Positions 8,879 to 19,422 of a stretch of DNA of 64,000 nucleotides are shown in pieces. The translations under genes and the position numbers were made by a program. How positions within the stretch are numbered: the first letter of the stretch is position 1; the number at the start of each line of letters is the position of its first letter. Source of the stretch: Ensifer sp. PDNC004 (GTDB lineage: Bacteria; Pseudomonadota; Alphaproteobacteria; Rhizobiales; Rhizobiaceae); NCBI RefSeq assembly GCF_016919405.1, contig NZ_CP070354.1, positions 690,001 to 754,000 on the forward strand, given 5' to 3'. The notes beneath the pieces are model-generated. The model ran no database searches and was not told the DNA's origin. It saw only the letters and a list, made by a program, of their open reading frames with translations.

Positions 8879-9640
8879 ATGACAGAGAGCCTTTCACAAT
8901 CCGAAATCCCGATACACTCGGATGAAGAGAAAGCGTGGCTTTGCGCGGCCAACAATGCCGATCTCTATCAGGCGGTGTTTCGAGCACATGGACGGCCTGA
9001 TCACCGAACCGACACGTTTTGGTCCAGCGATGCGATCGCCCCTCCATACTATTCGAACATGACGACACTCGACCCGAACGGTGGTGCGGACCAGTTCGTC
9101 GAGATCGCCCAGCTGACGGATAGGTTGGGACGGCGCCCCAGTCTAAAAGACGGATTTTCGACGCTGGATCTGACCAGCAAGGGATTCCGGCTGTTGTTTA
9201 CGGCGTCATGGGTTTGGGCCGAACCTTGCGGAACGCCCGCTTCCTCGACCCAAGGCTGGGAACGCGTGCGCGACGCGACAGCATTGAACCGCTGGGAACG
9301 CGCCTGGAAAGAGGCCGGCAGCCCCTCCGATGCCAACGTCTTTCCACCCTCTCTGCTTTCCGAGCCCGACCTGCATATCTATGGCCGATCGACGGGGCAT
9401 GGCTTTGATGCCGGCTGCATCGTGAACCGGTCCTCTCATACGGTAGGCGTCTCGAACATCTTCAGTCTGTCTGATACGCCGCCCGCGTTTCGGGATGCTG
9501 TTTTGCTCGCGGGTAACGCCTCTTCCCGAGATCTGCCACTTGTTGGATACGATCACGGCATTGCATTGGATGAACTGTTGAAGCTTGGCTTCAAACCGGT
9601 CGGTCAGCTGCGAGTCTGGCTGCCTGAAGCGGATACCTAG
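8879..9640 (+). CDS. Conserved hypothetical protein, GNAT-like
   Basis: A 253-residue soluble protein. I take the ATG giving MTESLSQSEIPIHSDEEKAW; longer frames upstream read through the inverted repeat and look non-coding. The order AANNADLYQAVFRAHG, SSDAIAPPYYSNMTTLDP, GCIVNRSSHTVGVSNIF and LVGYDHGIALDELLKLGF followed by a short final strand recalls a degenerate GNAT acetyltransferase fold found as uncharacterised proteins in rhizobia and actinobacteria. No clear acetyl-CoA Q/RxxGxG/A loop is visible, so enzymatic activity is doubtful. It stands alone between repC and a gene desert. Confidence 0.7.
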   Translation: MTESLSQSEIPIHSDEEKAWLCAANNADLYQAVFRAHGRPDHRTDTFWSSDAIAPPYYSNMTTLDPNGGADQFVEIAQLTDRLGRRPSLKDGFSTLDLTSKGFRLLFTASWVWAEPCGTPASSTQGWERVRDATALNRWERAWKEAGSPSDANVFPPSLLSEPDLHIYGRSTGHGFDAGCIVNRSSHTVGVSNIFSLSDTPPAFRDAVLLAGNASSRDLPLVGYDHGIALDELLKLGFKPVGQLRVWLPEADT

Positions 9641-12156
9641 GAGCCTATCCCAGATCGTTCTCAGACAGCGCTGGCAAACTGCGAACCCAACGCAACGCTT
9701 ATCAAGATGGTTGAGCTCGGGAAATCCGACCACCTCCTAGCTCGCGGCATCAGTTTTGAATGATTGGCATCGGTGACCGCGATCGGCGCCGATCGCGGGT
9801 ATCGTTCTCGTCGTGCCCTCCCCCTGGCGGAAAGCGTGATTGGCTTACCGCCTTCGCCTATCCGACAGATGACCGCGGAAACGTGACACTGTCCGGTCGC
9901 TACAACATGGGCGACCGCTCCTACCGCGAACATGTCATGGCAATTCAACAAGCGAAGTTGGAAACGGATGACGAGCGGACTTCGGTGAGCCTGCAATTTC
10001 ACGGGCTGACGAGATCTCAAGCGATCCGTCGCTTACCGGCTGGTGGAAACCCCCATTTGTGACGCAGCCGCCATCCAGGTATCACCCGGTGCCTTGCACC
10101 CGATGCTCGCTCACTCGAACCGGAGCACTGTCCCGTACTCTGCCAACCTGGTGACAATTGACGTCAGTGGGGCGCCATATCGAAGCGTACTGGACCGAAC
10201 AGCGCTGGCCAATTGGGCTCAATTTTGCATGGTCGGAAATCCGGCATTCCCGCTCTTCGAGCGCCGCGAGTGAATTCTCCTGCACGCCTGAGATCGTTGC
10301 ACGAAAAGGGACGGTGGCAAGCGACGCAGTTTCGACATGCGGCTTGGTCGACGGAAACACCGCTCTCCTGGTTCAGATTGAACACTCAGAATCTCCGGAA
10401 GGCTCGTCGGCGCAAAGGGGGCTCGACGAGCCGCGCGTTTGGCGCGTTTCAAGCGATAGTTCCGCGCATTTGCGGCGTTTGTGATGCCGACGGCTGAGCA
10501 GGGAAGCGGCCCGTGCGACCACCAGCACAAGCAACCGGTTCGAAGCGAGCGGAATCAGGAGCGCAATCGCACTCAGGTTCGGATTTGGGTTCGCTCCAAA
10601 GTTATGCACTTGTTAACTATATGATATAAAAGCCATTATTGCAGAAGCGGAAGCTAACTACCGGAAGACTTCTGCCATCGAACCTTGAACTCTCTAGCTC
10701 CATTGGCGATCTCTATCGGCTGAGCAATGCGAGATGATCGCCAAAGGGCCGGTCGAACCCAGGCTGGGCGTTTCACGTCTAGTGGTTTTGGAAACTGAAG
10801 GCTGGAGAAACTGAGAGATCCACCCTCTTTGACGTCGGACAGTTGGCATCTGCTACATCCCTGCGTATATCTCGCCAGCGCCCTCCCCTTCTCCGACCCT
10901 CATGTCTTCCGGCCATGACCTGGCTAATCATGAGGCTGGACTGATTGCGTTCAATAGCAATGTGGGTCGCTTTCGGCAGGAGCTTCGTGAACTCCGCTTC
11001 TCCCTTAGCGTTTCGCAAGCGGTGAACCAGGCGCAGAGGACTACCCCCTGCCCCTTCGTCTGCAGCACTGTTCGACAAGTCAGTCTGGAGGTTCCAATTT
11101 TCTCGGCTCAGTGTCTCCGCATCCCTCGCTCGGAAGTTGGCGACGACAACGACTTGTCGCCGGCGCGACCAGAAGTCGAACTTCACGATCTAGTCGCACT
11201 GATCTTTCAGCGCTGGTATTCGGCAATGTAACCGTTCGGTTGGGCAGCGTTAGCGCGGGTTCGATCATGTCTGCTTGCATTTCGACGTTCCAGCGAAAGA
11301 GGTCGCGACGGCGTACAAATTGGTCTGATTTGATCTTTGTTTATCTCGCGCAGGCCAACACCGGGCTTCGCGCCGAAGATCTCGAATCAAACTGCTTACG
11401 GAGGCCTCGCCGCGATACCTGTCGCTGAATGGTGTCAAAGATCGTGAAACGAAAGCGACGGCCAGCAAGCCAAGCGATCGTTGGCACCCACAAGATTGGT
11501 CCAGGTCATCCAAAGAGGCCAAATGCCGGGATGCAAGCTTTGGGTTTCGCGTCGAGGGCATTTTCCAAACAAGGTGCTGGATATATGAGGGAGTGGGCCT
11601 TGCGTGCGTTGATGCAGCGAAGGCATAGCGACGGCGGGACGTGAGGAACGTAGCACTCGAAGACCATCCACCCGTAGGTGTTGGGTCACGAGGGCGAGCC
11701 GCAAGAATAGACGTCAGGATTGAACCGGGTGACGCGGCAGTGCACGAAAGCCTTGGTGACTTAGGGACCGAAAATCGTAAGTGGCGGGCGCGGGATCTGA
11801 TGTGGCTATTGCCAAGGCGCGCCTATTGCCGGACCAATTTCTTTGAAGTCTCTGACGAGACTTTGGTTTTGCCGGTGCTGTCGGGATCTTGGATGCGTTA
11901 GGGGGCTCCCCGCCCCTGTATCCCGATGGATGCTGTGGCGATCGGTGCGCGTGAACGCGACGGCGCGGGCTTTTTCCGTGATGTCGGGATTGCAGGGGCT
12001 TCGAGAGCAAGACATCTCTTCGGACCTTTAGCGCGCCGGTTCCGGTGCTGCCAACTTCCGAGATGCGGTATTGATGACTGAACGACCGTCGACCGACTGC
12101 GTTCGTAGACGAGGTGGGGTATGTAGCTTCGGCGGCCTTAGTGCGGCTTACGAAGA

Positions 12157-12174
12157 CCTTGTCAGCTGACAAGG
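12157..12174. promoter_or_regulatory. Perfect 18-bp palindrome, copy 1
   Basis: CCTTGTCAGCTGACAAGG reads identically on both strands. A second identical copy has its centre 94 bp downstream. Perfect repetition and symmetry point to a dimeric regulator site or another protein-binding centre; no flanking gene was identified. Confidence 0.65.
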
Positions 12175-12246
12175 CTTCTAGGTTGCTTTTGTCGAACCGT
12201 GGCTGAGGGTATCCGGGCGCAGTCGGGACAGATGATCCAATGCGAA

Positions 12247-12272
12247 CGGACCTTGTCAGCTGACAAGGTCCG
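12247..12272. promoter_or_regulatory. Perfect palindrome, copy 2, symmetry extended to 26 bp
   Basis: The same 18-bp core as copy 1, with four further symmetric bases on each side (CGGA before, TCCG after). Centre-to-centre distance to copy 1 is 94 bp, about nine helical turns, so both sites would face the same side of the DNA. Confidence 0.65.
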
Positions 12273-15057
12273 GAACCCGTGCCGCTAAACGTGAGCCTGT
12301 AAGCCGATCTCTAGCCACGCAAGCCGCGCATTCCGACATCAGGGCTTTCAATTGGAAGCTAGAAACCCATCTTGCGGCTTCAGGATATTCCAGAGGCGGC
12401 TCGCGACGAGCGCGGGTGCTGGCCGCTTTCCTAGGCTATCGGGCAAGCATAGCAAAGGGCGAAAGCTGGGTCTGAAGTTGAAGTCATGGATATCGGCCGG
12501 TGGCGACCTCTAATGCGGAAGCCTGTCAGGAAAGGCTGCCTGGGGCCGCCATTCCTAAATGAGACGTCTGCTTGGGCTAGACGAAGCAAAGGCGACCGAT
12601 CACGCCGTGCCCTTCGCGAGTGTTTGAAGTCTGTCTCAAGGTGGTTGGGCGCGGGCGATCGTCTCAAATTGATCTCGCGTCGATCGGGCCGGTTCCAACC
12701 ATTTCATGCTGGGCTATGGGTGGCGTTACTGTCGGAAGTCGCTTCAGGAAGCAAAAAGGAGGTTTTGGATGCTTGGCGCGACTGCCTGCGAAGTCTCTAA
12801 CAAAATCGCCGCCGCGGGAGTTGCTTCTCTAGCGATCCTCGCGGGTCTCCTGGTTACGGGTAATACAGGTCTGTGACGAGTCCGGTAGCGACCACGCACC
12901 TGAGCGGCAATCCTTGTTGGGGACTTCTTCGGTTGTTAGCCAGTTTTGTAAGCGCTCGAAAGCCCGGTGTGTGATGAAACCGGCGTTTGTTGCGCTTCGA
13001 TATGTGACCCGAAATTGATCTGCCCAAGCGGACGAAATTGCGCGCGCGAGAGTGGTGGGCTCGGCCGGATTGCGGCGCCCTTGGGTCAAGAGGTCGCGGG
13101 CTCCTTCCGTCTTCGCTGGTGCCGCTTCGAACTCACCCTGTGACATTCGATAGGTCCTGGTCCAACGTGAGGCGGGGATTGGAAGTGCGCTTGAAAACAA
13201 AATTCGCGGATCCCTGTAGCGCATGGGAAAAGCCTGTATCGAGCATGCAGCGTCTATACGCGCCATAAGGGGGGGGAGCCGATAAGGTTCTTAGATTGGC
13301 GGCACTTTGATTAGTTTCGGGCCTTCCATGGTGCGTGTTTGATCGCTTTGTTTCGCGGGTCGCGCCTTCAGGCGGGCCGCGTTTCGGGATCTCAGAGTGG
13401 CGGCTGATGGTTGATTGTTTGTGAGCGCCAGAACCGTGTGCCAGCCGTCTCTTGAGCTGTTCGTCCGCGAGGGCCTCCTCCACTTCGTCGTTCTAGGCAA
13501 CGATTTCATGGATGGTTCGACGCCGCAAATGGTGGTGCTGCCTTGGGAAGGTTCCGCTGCCAGCCGGCATCGATTCCGTGTAAGTGTCGATACTCGGTCA
13601 TTTCACCAACAACAGCCAAGGGCTCGCTGGACGCGGGCTTTTCACAGGCGCCAGCATTGAGGAAATATCGCCTCTCCATGTGAGAACCCCGGGGCAATCC
13701 GGCCAACGCACGGACACGGGATAGATGTCCGACAAAATAGGGATCGTGCCCGACCGGTTTGCGGCCGCTCATTGCGTTCACATTGAGCGACTGCGGCGCG
13801 GGCGCGTGCCAATCGCCATTCACTCGTGGATCGACACGATGGAGCAAGGGCAATTCCTTGATCTGAACTTCATCGGGCCAGCCGTTCTGCGCCGAAATCG
13901 GTCGGCGGATCGGGATAACGGGTTCGTCGTGGTTGCTTCTCGTGGTCGGGCAGATCGAATGACAGGGAAGAGGGGCCTGTCGCTCGGCCTGCCGTGAACT
14001 GGTTCTTCTCAATCTCTGATCCGCAACGCCGCGACGTCCGATTGCCGGGGTAGCTGACAAGTCGCCGTTTGGCGGTGGCGCCCCTGCTGTCAACCATTCT
14101 CATATACGGTGGCCGGCGGCTTGCCAGTCTTGCCGAAACTTGGGCCATGACGGCGATCTTGGATTTAGGGATGTCTTGGTTGCGTTCCGGGACGTAGCGC
14201 CGGTGGCAATAGGGGATTTGAGCTGCCTGCCGCCGAAAATATCTGTTGGCCGGCTGAGCGCGTGAAGGTCGACTATCTGCAAGAGATAGTGGACGACGAT
14301 CTCGAGAAGCAGACCTTTTGACTTGGGATAGGGGAGGAGACCGCGGGCAACAGGCTCGCGCCATAATTGGACGTGGTGATTGTAGGCCACTTGCGTCGCG
14401 GCTCGGTCGTCCGCCTATGGCACTTCAAGGCCATCGGCGACGACGCCGCTGTGAGACGCGATGGATGTCGGTCCAGGTGACGGAAGTAGATGGCTTGATC
14501 ACTTCTTCGAAGGGTTTTCGTATAGAGAAATTAGATAGTTAGAACCCGGCGAATTTGGCGCGTACCGCGGCGATTCGAGCGAGGCGGATCGAATGTTCGT
14601 GCCTTTCCGCGGAGGGTGCATGAAGCCTGCCAAAAAGGGCGTGGGCATGGCCGGCCAATTCTCTCCAACGTGGCTCTTCGCCAGGTCAGCGCTGGGCAGC
14701 AAGTCTCTGTTGGAGAGCAGACTGAGGCTCGTTGGCCCTGCGCGACCTTCATAGGGTGCGGCCTGATCATTGGGCGGCGCTCTTCTTACGAGATCCGAAT
14801 GAGGCGGCCGCTCTGATACGAGTTGCCTCTTCCGTCGAGCGTGAAAGCGGAGAAATTCCCTCGGCCCTTGAGGCGCAGGTTTCGAAGACGTCGGCGCTGA
14901 GCTGCCGCGTGATTATGCCGCCCTTGGCATTGCAGCCGAATGGTAGCCCGCTTTCCTTTGGTTTTTGACGTGAGCGGTCGCCGGCGCCCGACGACATTTC
15001 ATTATCGCGCGGTTGGATGGAAGCAGGGCTGCCGTTCACCGGCGACCCTGCGATCGC

Positions 15058-15360
15058 CTAGCGCTTGCGAACAAACTCGGTGCGCAGAACGAGACCTTTG
15101 ATTGTCTCATGGCGGCAATCGATTTCTTCGGGGTTATCAGTCAGCCGGATAGACCTGATCACCGTTCCCTGCTTCAGCGTTTGCCCGGCACCCTTGACCT
15201 TGAGATCCTTGATCAGAACGACCGAGTCACCATCTGCAAGGACGGTGCCTGACGCATCGCGTACCTCGGCGGCTTTTGCTTTTTCGGTAGCAAGTTCGGA
15301 GGCTGGCCGCCACTCACCCGTTACATCGTCGTACACATAGTCGTCGTTCTGGTCGCTCAT
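15058..15360 (-). CDS. PhnA/YjdM-domain protein
   Basis: A 100-residue protein whose second half (DASGTVLADGDSVVLIKDLK, then VKGAGQTLKQGT and IRLTDNPEEIDC) matches the small beta-barrel domain of PhnA/YjdM, historically called alkylphosphonate utilisation proteins although a role in phosphonate breakdown is not established for most members. The N-terminus MSDQNDDYVYDDVTGEWRPA lacks the full zinc-ribbon of longer members, so this is the short form. I use the ATG that gives this N-terminus; upstream sequence in frame is Arg/Pro-rich and looks non-coding. It is monocistronic. Confidence 0.85.
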   Translation of the reverse strand: MSDQNDDYVYDDVTGEWRPASELATEKAKAAEVRDASGTVLADGDSVVLIKDLKVKGAGQTLKQGTVIRSIRLTDNPEEIDCRHETIKGLVLRTEFVRKR

Positions 15361-15702
15361 GGTCTGCCTTGCATGTTTCTTCGGATATTGCGGCGGTCGC
15401 GTTCGCGGCCGCTGCCATTGGGGTGCACCCCTACCTTTTCTGCGGTTCTGACGCAAATGTAACGGCTCCCCTATCGGGGCTAGACGGAGGCGGCTCGGTT
15501 GCCACATCCCTTTAGGGGGCATCAGGTAAGGTCCCGTCTCGGCTCGTCGCTCGGTTTTGCTGCGGCTTAGACCAGCGGTCGTCCGTTCCACGGCCAGTGG
15601 ATTGCAAAACACTGTCGTTTAGTGCCCCGTTCGCGCCAAAAGCAAGTTCACGCTTCAGATCCTGGAAAACTCCGCCCGAGTTCGTGCAGCACAGTGAGTT
15701 CT
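15361..15702. other. Intergenic region, nothing recognised
   Basis: About 340 bases between the PhnA-like gene and the diguanylate cyclase, both on the minus strand. It should contain the promoter of the PhnA-like gene; no gene or repeat was seen. Confidence 0.4.
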
Positions 15703-17427
15703 CTAGTCGGCGAAGGCCTGTTCTCTCGCAAAGATTTCCTGATCGGTCGCTGCCTTGACGGCACTCCGCGTTCGATTTCGGCCCGCACTCTTTGCTTCGT
15801 AGAGCAGTTTGTCGGCCCGTTCATAGAGTTTCTCGAAATCTTCATCGCCGAGGGCATCCGTCACTCCCATGCTGGCGGTTACGGGCCGCTTGAGACCGGG
15901 AACGACATTTGCGACGATTGCCGGAATCGCCTGCCGCCGGCGTTCGGCCAATGTGGCGGCGCCATTGCCGCGCGTGAGTAGCACAAACTCCTCACCACCA
16001 AGACGGTATGCCCTCACGTCCGGCCCAGGCTGGAAGGCACTGGCGACAGCCTTGAGTACGGCATCACCAACGACATGTCCGTTTACGTCATTGATTGACT
16101 TGAAATGATCAAGGTCAATGACCGCCAATGTTGCAAAGCCTTCAGCTCGAAGCTGTGCGAATTGTCCCTCAATAGCCCGCCGATTGAGCAAGTCCGTCAA
16201 CGGGTCTGTTTCGGAAAGCCGCTCAAGCAGATCAGCTTCGATGCGTGCGCGATCTCGCTCTCGCTTCATGGTCACGAAGCGATCAGCTACGCCGAGCGTG
16301 GTGAAGAGGGCTTCGAATAGACAGCCAGTATAAAATGCGAGCGTGGCGTCGATGCTCTCGAACCAGGGGACGACGCCCGTCACAAGACGGATCAACCCGA
16401 CCGCGACCATTGGCGTATATCCGACTGCCTGAAATTTTGCCGCGCGACTCCCGCGGCGCAATGCGTCGATCATCGACAGTATGAAAATGATGAGGATCGG
16501 TGCAAACGAAGCCGTGTACGCCGTCGATTGTATTGGCCGAGCAACGAACGGGAATGCCGCGTGAAACGCACTCAGGAACAATGCCGATACCGCGCAATAG
16601 GGCAGCAGACGCCGTAGTGCAGGATGCATCAGTCCAGGTTCGATGAAGCTGTACGTGAACATCGCTCCTGATGCGACCGTCATCCCGAAGAGCAAGGTGG
16701 TCATCCAGCTCAACGTCATGGCGGGCGGGTCGAAGAAGACAACTGACAAGCTTGATGAGGTCAGAATGGTCATCAGCAACGAGAGCGTCAGAGCCGAGTG
16801 CCAAAGAATAAAAGATTCGCGCAGGATCCGATAGAACGCCCCATTGAAGATCAGAAGCATGGCGAGCATGCCCGCAAGGCCTGCAACGATCATGACGGGT
16901 TGCATATCCTCGATGCTGTTGCCTGCGACATCCTCTGGTGCCAGATATGCTCGCTCCAGTGTCATCCGGTGGCTAGGCAAGTCGATGGCGACGACGACTT
17001 GCCGCGTCGCATCGGTCACGCCAGGCAGGGGAGCCTTGAAATACCCGCCGGCCATTGAGCTGGGCAACGCTGCTGCGGAAACGGAGGCTTGCCGCACCGC
17101 GCCGTCCTGGTCGATTGCAAGCAGATGCACCGCCTCGAGAGCGCTCCGCCTCGAGAGAAAGTATCGAGGTAGGTGATCACCCGGTCTAAGATCGAAGCGA
17201 AGCAGCACTCGCTCGGAATCAATCGAGAATTTCCGGTCATCACAGAACCACCGCTCCGCTGCCAAAGCTATGGTAATGACGTTCTCCGAGATGCGGCCGG
17301 ATGCCCAGCAGGAATTGCGAATGTTGCTGGAATCAGCAGCGTGGGTCGATCCAACGCCCAGGTGCGTCAGCATCAACAAAAGCAGAAATACTGCCAACAC
17401 AAGACTTCGAAACCCACCCCCAAGCAT
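15703..17427 (-). CDS. Membrane diguanylate cyclase (7TM sensor-GGDEF)
   Basis: A 574-residue protein from the ATG that gives a clean signal peptide (MLGGGFRSLVLAVFLLLLML, ending near THA). A periplasmic sensor domain of about 150 residues follows, then seven hydrophobic segments (roughly residues 175-370), an arrangement like the 7TMR-DISM sensors, then a coiled linker and a GGDEF domain with SETDPLTDLLNRRAIEG, VIDLDHFKSINDVNGHVVGD and the active-site LGGEEF near residue 475. The enzyme should make cyclic di-GMP at the inner membrane. The four residues at the usual inhibitory-site position are GPDV, not RxxD, so product feedback is probably absent. An in-frame TTG 102 bases upstream is possible but less likely. 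Confidence 0.9.
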   Translation of the reverse strand: MLGGGFRSLVLAVFLLLLMLTHLGVGSTHAADSSNIRNSCWASGRISENVITIALAAERWFCDDRKFSIDSERVLLRFDLRPGDHLPRYFLSRRSALEAVHLLAIDQDGAVRQASVSAAALPSSMAGGYFKAPLPGVTDATRQVVVAIDLPSHRMTLERAYLAPEDVAGNSIEDMQPVMIVAGLAGMLAMLLIFNGAFYRILRESFILWHSALTLSLLMTILTSSSLSVVFFDPPAMTLSWMTTLLFGMTVASGAMFTYSFIEPGLMHPALRRLLPYCAVSALFLSAFHAAFPFVARPIQSTAYTASFAPILIIFILSMIDALRRGSRAAKFQAVGYTPMVAVGLIRLVTGVVPWFESIDATLAFYTGCLFEALFTTLGVADRFVTMKRERDRARIEADLLERLSETDPLTDLLNRRAIEGQFAQLRAEGFATLAVIDLDHFKSINDVNGHVVGDAVLKAVASAFQPGPDVRAYRLGGEEFVLLTRGNGAATLAERRRQAIPAIVANVVPGLKRPVTASMGVTDALGDEDFEKLYERADKLLYEAKSAGRNRTRSAVKAATDQEIFAREQAFAD

Positions 17428-17650
17428 GAGGCTTTGGTATAACCAGACGCTTTCGATACCATTAAGCTTCGCAAAAAGAGCGTCTGTTATCGGCTCGGCG
17501 AGGCGCGTTGAAATGCGCCGATCCAGCAACAGCGCCTGAACGCGAACGGCGGCCCTTGAATTCTGGCGCGCGGCCGCGCTTCGTTATGGGCTGCAGCCGC
17601 ACACGACAGAGGTTTGAGATGGCTCTTGAGGATTTGCGCCAATCGCGGCG

Positions 17651-17827
17651 CTAAGGTCGGTCGCCGCTTTCGATGGCGGCCGGTGCCTCTACTGGGTTCT
17701 CGGATGCCACGTGCTCCTCGGCAACGCTCAAATCCAGTTTCCCCCAGATCGATAGTTTTTCGCCGTTGGGTTTCAGCTTTCGGGAATGCTTGATCTCAAC
17801 GATAAACGGTTTTGTCTGCTGACGCAT
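17651..17827 (-). CDS. Small conserved rhizobial protein
   Basis: A 58-residue basic protein, MRQQTKPFIVEIKHSRKLKP then NGEKLSIWGKLDLS and an acidic tail. The start is supported by a strong GGAGG four bases ahead of the ATG. The N-terminal pattern (KPFIVEIKxSRK with a WGK/SIWG segment) occurs in small uncharacterised rhizobial proteins. No membrane segment or known domain; function unknown. Confidence 0.7.
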   Translation of the reverse strand: MRQQTKPFIVEIKHSRKLKPNGEKLSIWGKLDLSVAEEHVASENPVEAPAAIESGDRP

Positions 17828-18243
17828 TTTTCCTCCAGGCGACGAATCGCAACGCAACTCTTTCGCAACGCATTGGTCTCGCTAGCGAACCTTGCCCGAA
17901 GGTCGTGCGAGAAACGTGCGAGTATTCGCTGTGGCTGTGGCAGAGTGCTGCAGCGCGCTGCTTCTATTCGAGTAGGGGCGTGATTGCGCGCATCGCCACT
18001 GTCAAATCCCCTTCCCCTCAGCCGCGGTTCAATGGGCGGGCTCGATGAGGCAGGTCTGATCGTAGAACGGCTGCGCCTCGCTCTTGTTCCCGCAACAGGC
18101 TTTAGAACCTTTCATCGCCTGGCTGAGGCCACCCGCTTTGACACATCAGAGTGGGGATCCCGGATCCACGCCGATGGGAACGCTTCGAAACAACTGGCGA
18201 CGGAGCGATTGTGCTGTGAGCGAGAGACCCATCGTCCTGCGTC
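17828..18243. other. Intergenic region between convergently degraded genes
   Basis: About 415 bases without a convincing gene. The part from about 17990 should have encoded the helix-turn-helix of the SIS-domain regulator that follows, but I cannot find such a domain in any frame. Confidence 0.4.
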
Positions 18244-18813
18244 GGCCTTACCCGTCGCCAGATAGCAGAAATCGAAGCTGGCGGCGACCCGTTTACGAGC
18301 CTCGTCGATGACGTTTTCAACCGCGCCGCAGAATCCTTGCGCGAGGCCCGTCATGATCTCGACCTCGAGACACTTCGCCGTGTCGTCGAACTGCTCGCCA
18401 GGGCTCGCCGCATCGACGTCTACGGTTATGGCGGCTCCGGCTTCCTCGCTGGCGAAACGCAACACCGCCTTGCCTCGCTCGGTGTCGCAAGCGTTGCCTA
18501 TTCCGACCCGACGTTGCAGATGGTTTCGGCACCCCGCTTGACGGCAGAAGATGTGTTCTTCGTCCTCTCCTTCTCCGGCCGCACGAGCTACCTTATTTCG
18601 AACATGGAGATTGCGAAGAAGGCTGGCGCACGTATAGTCTCCATCTCTCCCGGGGGCTCCGTCGTCGCCTCCCTTGCCGATGAAAACATCAATCTCAACG
18701 CCTACCGCGCCTCAACCCATCCCCTCATCGTGCCGACGGGCCGCGCTCCGATGTATGTGATGCTGGACGTGCTCTTTGCCCTACTTGCGCGTAAATGCGA
18801 GGAAGGCGCTTGA
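18244..18813 (+). pseudogene. RpiR-type regulator, N-terminally truncated (SIS domain only)
   Basis: The open frame gives RRQIAEIEAGGDPFTSLVDD, VFNRAAESLREARHDLDLET, RIDVYGYGGSGFLAGETQHR and EDVFFVLSFSGRTSYLISNM, the complete sugar-isomerase (SIS) domain of an RpiR/MurR-like transcription factor, with the GxGxS phosphosugar site (YGYGGSG) and the SxSGxT motif (LSFSGRT). The 80-residue HTH_6 DNA-binding domain that should precede it is missing, and no good start codon is present before a TTG near 18337. It is probably a broken regulator, although a stand-alone SIS protein cannot be excluded. It ends 25 bases before the phosphatase-like gene, so the two were probably one operon. Confidence 0.65.
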
Positions 18814-18837
18814 TAAACCGGACCGAGGAAAATTGAC

Positions 18838-19422
18838 ATGGAAGCGACTTTTTCTCCAGTGCTGACCGTTTGTGGGATCGACGAATTGCCGGGCCAAAGC
18901 ACTCGGAACGTGACCCACGTCCTGTCGATTGTCGATCCTGAACTCCCGGAACTGGAGGCCTTCGGCGCTTACGGCGAGCATCATCGCACGACCTTGCGCT
19001 TCCACGACATCATTGCTGCAGCACCGGACCGGGTGATGCCTCACCCGGACCATGTCGAGGCGATCCTGCGCTTTGGTGCCGACTTCCTCGCACGCGAGAA
19101 CAAGCAGGCGTCGAGCCATGTTCTGGTGCATTGCCATATGGGCGTGTCGCGCTCGACCGCCGCGATGCTGACTTTGATGGCGCAGGCAAACCCGGATGCG
19201 TCAGGCGAGAGCCTCTTTGCCCGTCTTGCGGCCATCCGTCCGCAGGCCTGGCCGAACTCTCAGATGATCGGCTTTGCTGATGAACAGCTCGGCCGCGGAA
19301 GCGAACTCACCACCGCGCTTCGCCGCCACTACGGTCGCCAGATCAAGAGCCGACCGGAGTTTGCCGAATGGATGACCTCGCTCGGCCGCGAGGCGGAGTT
19401 GAAGATGGCCATGCTTGGCTGA
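18838..19422 (+). CDS. Tyrosine-phosphatase-like protein (HCx5R)
   Basis: A 194-residue soluble protein with the cysteine-phosphatase signature HCHMGVSRS (H98, C99, R105), the P-loop of protein tyrosine/dual-specificity phosphatases. The segment LRFHDIIAAAPDRVMPHPDH supplies a plausible general-acid aspartate upstream. Such compact rhizobial proteins are annotated as tyrosine phosphatase-like; the substrate is unknown. The start has GAGGA nine bases upstream. It directly follows the SIS-domain remnant, which may hint at a phosphosugar substrate, but that is only neighbourhood evidence. Confidence 0.8.
   Translation: MEATFSPVLTVCGIDELPGQSTRNVTHVLSIVDPELPELEAFGAYGEHHRTTLRFHDIIAAAPDRVMPHPDHVEAILRFGADFLARENKQASSHVLVHCHMGVSRSTAAMLTLMAQANPDASGESLFARLAAIRPQAWPNSQMIGFADEQLGRGSELTTALRRHYGRQIKSRPEFAEWMTSLGREAELKMAMLG

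Larger units (their letters stand above)
9641..15057. other. 5.4-kb gene-poor region
   Basis: No frame longer than about 190 codons occurs here, and those on the minus strand (for example near 12829-13266 and 13506-14093) overlap others and match nothing I recognise. The stretch is GC-rich apart from an A+T-rich spot near 10605-10660. It is best read as heavily eroded DNA or an unusual non-coding segment. The only strong structure is the pair of identical palindromes near 12.2 kb. Confidence 0.5.

Noticed and set aside
13506..14093. 195-codon minus-strand frame in the gene desert
   Set aside because: Pro/Arg-rich translation without domain, signal peptide or ribosome binding site, overlapping a plus-strand frame.
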